Positions 62,397-64,000 of a stretch of 64,000 bases of DNA are shown here, one piece after another. The notes beneath the pieces are model-generated. The model ran no database searches and was not told the origin of the DNA. It was given only the letters and a program-made list of their open reading frames with translations. The position numbers and the translations under genes are program-made. Source of the DNA: Microbacterium sp. W4I20 (GTDB lineage: Bacteria; Actinomycetota; Actinomycetes; Actinomycetales; Microbacteriaceae); NCBI RefSeq assembly GCF_030816505.1, contig NZ_JAUSYB010000001.1, forward strand, positions 3,472,001-3,536,000. Direction: 5' to 3'. Numbering within the stretch: the first letter of the stretch is position 1; each line of letters starts with the position of its first letter.

Positions 62397-63176
62397 TCAG
62401 TTGCTGCGCGTGATCGCCCGCACTCCGACCACGAGCCCGACGACCGCCACGGCCAGCGCCGAGACCCAGCCCCAGAGCACGGTCGCATTCCCGAGGTCTC
62501 CGGCGAACAGGGCGCGTTCGGCCTGCACGACCCAGTTCACGGGGTTGACCGAGGCCACGACCCGCATCCAGTCGGGGGCGTCGTCCAGCGGCAGCAGCAT
62601 GCCCGACAGGATCAGCAGCGGGAAGATGAGCGCCTGCTGCACGCCCCAGAACAGCCACTCCCGGTCCTTCGTGGCCAGCGCCAGCGAGTACGACAGCGAC
62701 CCGAGGCCCACACCGAACACGGCGAGCAGCGCCAGGCCGATCAGTAGTCCGGGGATGTCGGCCGCGAAGCCGAACGGCCAGGCGATCAGGACGATCACGA
62801 GCGCCTGCACCACGATCGGTGCGATCTCCTTGAGCGCCCGGCCGACGAGCAGCGACGAGCGCGCGAGGGGCGCGACGAGCGTGCGCTCGTGCGAGCCGGT
62901 CATCATCTCGTACTGCAGGTTCGACCCGGTCGCACCGGTGCCGAACAGCACGATCATCACCAGCACCCCGGGCACGAACCAGGCGAGCGTCTCGCCGGCC
63001 GGCTGACCGGAGCCGCCGATCAGCAAGGGCGCGAACAGCCCCAGGAAGACCAGCGGTTGCAGCAGGCTGAAGATCAGCGTGAACGGATCGCGGAGCACCG
63101 GCTTGAGCTCGCGGGTCAGCACGTTCCGGGTGTCGCGCGCGAGGTTGGGGCGCACGGGGGCGGTGGTCGAGGTCAT
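62397..63176 (-). CDS. ABC-2-type permease (DrrB-like)
   Basis: 259 residues, six helices. RDPFTLIFSLLQPLVFLGLFAPLL and PVNWVVQAERALFAGDL are family-typical. It forms an exporter with the ATPase encoded just upstream, whose stop overlaps this start (ATGA). Substrates in this family include drugs and glycolipids. Convergent with the glycan cluster; a direct role in exporting that glycan is possible but unsupported. Confidence 0.9.
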   Translation of the reverse strand: MTSTTAPVRPNLARDTRNVLTRELKPVLRDPFTLIFSLLQPLVFLGLFAPLLIGGSGQPAGETLAWFVPGVLVMIVLFGTGATGSNLQYEMMTGSHERTLVAPLARSSLLVGRALKEIAPIVVQALVIVLIAWPFGFAADIPGLLIGLALLAVFGVGLGSLSYSLALATKDREWLFWGVQQALIFPLLILSGMLLPLDDAPDWMRVVASVNPVNWVVQAERALFAGDLGNATVLWGWVSALAVAVVGLVVGVRAITRSN

Positions 63177-64000
63177 GAGAGGACTCCTGTCTTGCTGGTC
63201 TCGGATGCGGTGGGCGCGTCGGTCGCCTCGGAATCGGATGCTTCGCCTCCGGCATCCGTCCCCTCTCCGGCTTCGCGCAGGGTGCGCCCGGTGAGCGCGA
63301 GGAAGACATCGTCGAGAGTCGGAGGCACGCCGGTCGCACGGCGGACGAGGATACCGGCGGCGTCGAGGTCCCGGACGATGACCGGGAGCAGCCGGTCGCC
63401 GTCCGGCACCGAGAGTGAGACGGCATCGCCGTCGACGGTGACCTCGGCCGAGCTCAGCCGGGCGACGACGGGACGGGCGGATGCTGCAGCGGCGGCATCC
63501 GAGAACCCGAACGTCAGCACGTCGCCCGCGAGAGTGGCCTTGAGGGCGGTGGCGTCGTCGTCGGCGATGATGCGTCCCTTGTCCATGACCATGACGCGCT
63601 CGGCGTAGCGGTCGGCCTCCTCCAGGTAGTGCGTCGTGAGGAAGACGGTCGTGCCGTGCTGAACCCGCAGGTCGAGGATGTGCTCCCACAGATTCGCCCT
63701 GCTCTGCGGGTCGAGTCCGGTGGAGGGCTCATCGAGGAAGATCAGCGGTGGGGCGTGCATCAGGCCGAGCGCGATGTCGAGCCGGCGCTTCTGCCCGCCA
63801 CTCAATTGCTGCACGCTCCGCGTCGCGAACGAGGACAGGTCGAGCGATTCGATGAGCTCGTCGGCCCGCCGCACGCTCGCCTTCTTCGACATCCCGTAGA
63901 ACGCGCCCTGGCTCAGCAGCTCGTCGCGCACGCGCTGCGAGAAGCTGCCGCTGGTGAGCTGGCCGACGTAGCCGATGCGGGAGCGCACGCCCGCGGCATC
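63173..64000 (-). CDS. DrrA-type ABC transporter ATPase, 5' end beyond window
   Basis: About 276 residues seen; the frame is open to the window edge, so the start and Walker A lie outside. Visible are RSRIGYVGQ (Q-loop), the signature QLSGGQKRRLDIALGLM, Walker B PLIFLDEPSTGLD and switch His in FLTTHYLEEADR. A ~110-residue DrrA-type C-terminal domain follows, ending in an unusually long acidic Thr/Ser tail (GEGTDAGGEASDSEATDAPT). Coupled to the permease by ATGA overlap. Confidence 0.92.
   Translation of the reverse strand, partial: DAAGVRSRIGYVGQLTSGSFSQRVRDELLSQGAFYGMSKKASVRRADELIESLDLSSFATRSVQQLSGGQKRRLDIALGLMHAPPLIFLDEPSTGLDPQSRANLWEHILDLRVQHGTTVFLTTHYLEEADRYAERVMVMDKGRIIADDDATALKATLAGDVLTFGFSDAAAAASARPVVARLSSAEVTVDGDAVSLSVPDGDRLLPVIVRDLDAAGILVRRATGVPPTLDDVFLALTGRTLREAGEGTDAGGEASDSEATDAPTASETSKTGVLS

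Noticed and set aside
1..64000. tRNA, rRNA, IS elements or attachment sites
   Set aside because: I saw no tRNA-like TTCGANNC context with flanking stems, no transposase or integrase frame, and no tRNA-adjacent direct repeats, although small RNAs could be missed by eye.

Overview
The window is high-GC actinobacterial DNA. The codon style, the many GCATCC/GGATGC words, and several families that I know mainly from Microbacteriaceae (DUF7882, DUF6412, DUF6421, DUF4229, DUF222-HNH, DUF6716) suggest Microbacterium or a close relative. I see no rRNA, tRNA, CRISPR array, IS element or prophage. It reads as ordinary chromosome with several accessory islands.

Layout. 1-7 kb: 3' part of a giant repeat-built surface protein with a LAATG anchor, a drug/metabolite exporter and a DUF222-HNH protein. 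7-9 kb: a divergent response regulator and histidine kinase; a strong Shine-Dalgarno drives an unannotated 15-codon peptide just before the kinase. 9.3-16.9 kb: a phosphonate island with a GntR regulator, PhnD-type lipoprotein, PhnC-type ATPase, fused PhnE-PhnE permease, FAD oxidoreductase, phosphonatase-like hydrolase and zinc dehydrogenase. Together they would import an aminoethylphosphonate-like compound, oxidise it and cleave the C-P bond. 17-25 kb: FHA protein, DUF7882 protein, SDR, EamA exporter, accessory YidC with a DUF6412 partner, nitronate monooxygenase, PurU, an amidotransferase and a LysR-type effector domain without HTH. 25.4-29.4 kb: a PspC membrane protein divergent from a PspC-fused histidine kinase and its regulator. 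29.4-36.2 kb: hexapeptide protein, Nei2, EI24 protein and Lhr helicase, a repair neighbourhood. 36.3-41.6 kb: a tightly overlapping four-gene operon ending in a TPR protein and a CHAT caspase-like protease; this is the best candidate for an undescribed system. 41.7-56.3 kb: beta-propeller protein, ABC-F ATPase, esterase, NUDIX-like DUF4916, secreted Ig-like protein, threonine aldolase, MFS transporter, a DUF6421/SDR/Lrp group, DUF4287, MenA, DUF4229. 56.3-62.3 kb: a nonulosonic-acid glycan cluster (GT2, polysialyltransferase-like, CMP-sugar synthetase fused to a HAD phosphatase, SAF-less NeuB, DUF6716). 62.4-64 kb: a DrrAB-type ABC exporter cut by the window end.

Three patterns cross the window. 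(1) A short repeat with core CCCTGAGCCTGTCGAAGGG lies between genes and also, in frame, inside several proteins. (2) Many genes have a TAnnnT -10 box 6-7 nt before the start codon, which points to leaderless transcripts. (3) Four genes (phnD-like, hexapeptide protein, lhr, neuA-HAD) are each broken by one apparent single-base indel, three of them next to short homopolymer or repeat tracts. This looks more like sequence error than real decay, but reads are needed to decide.
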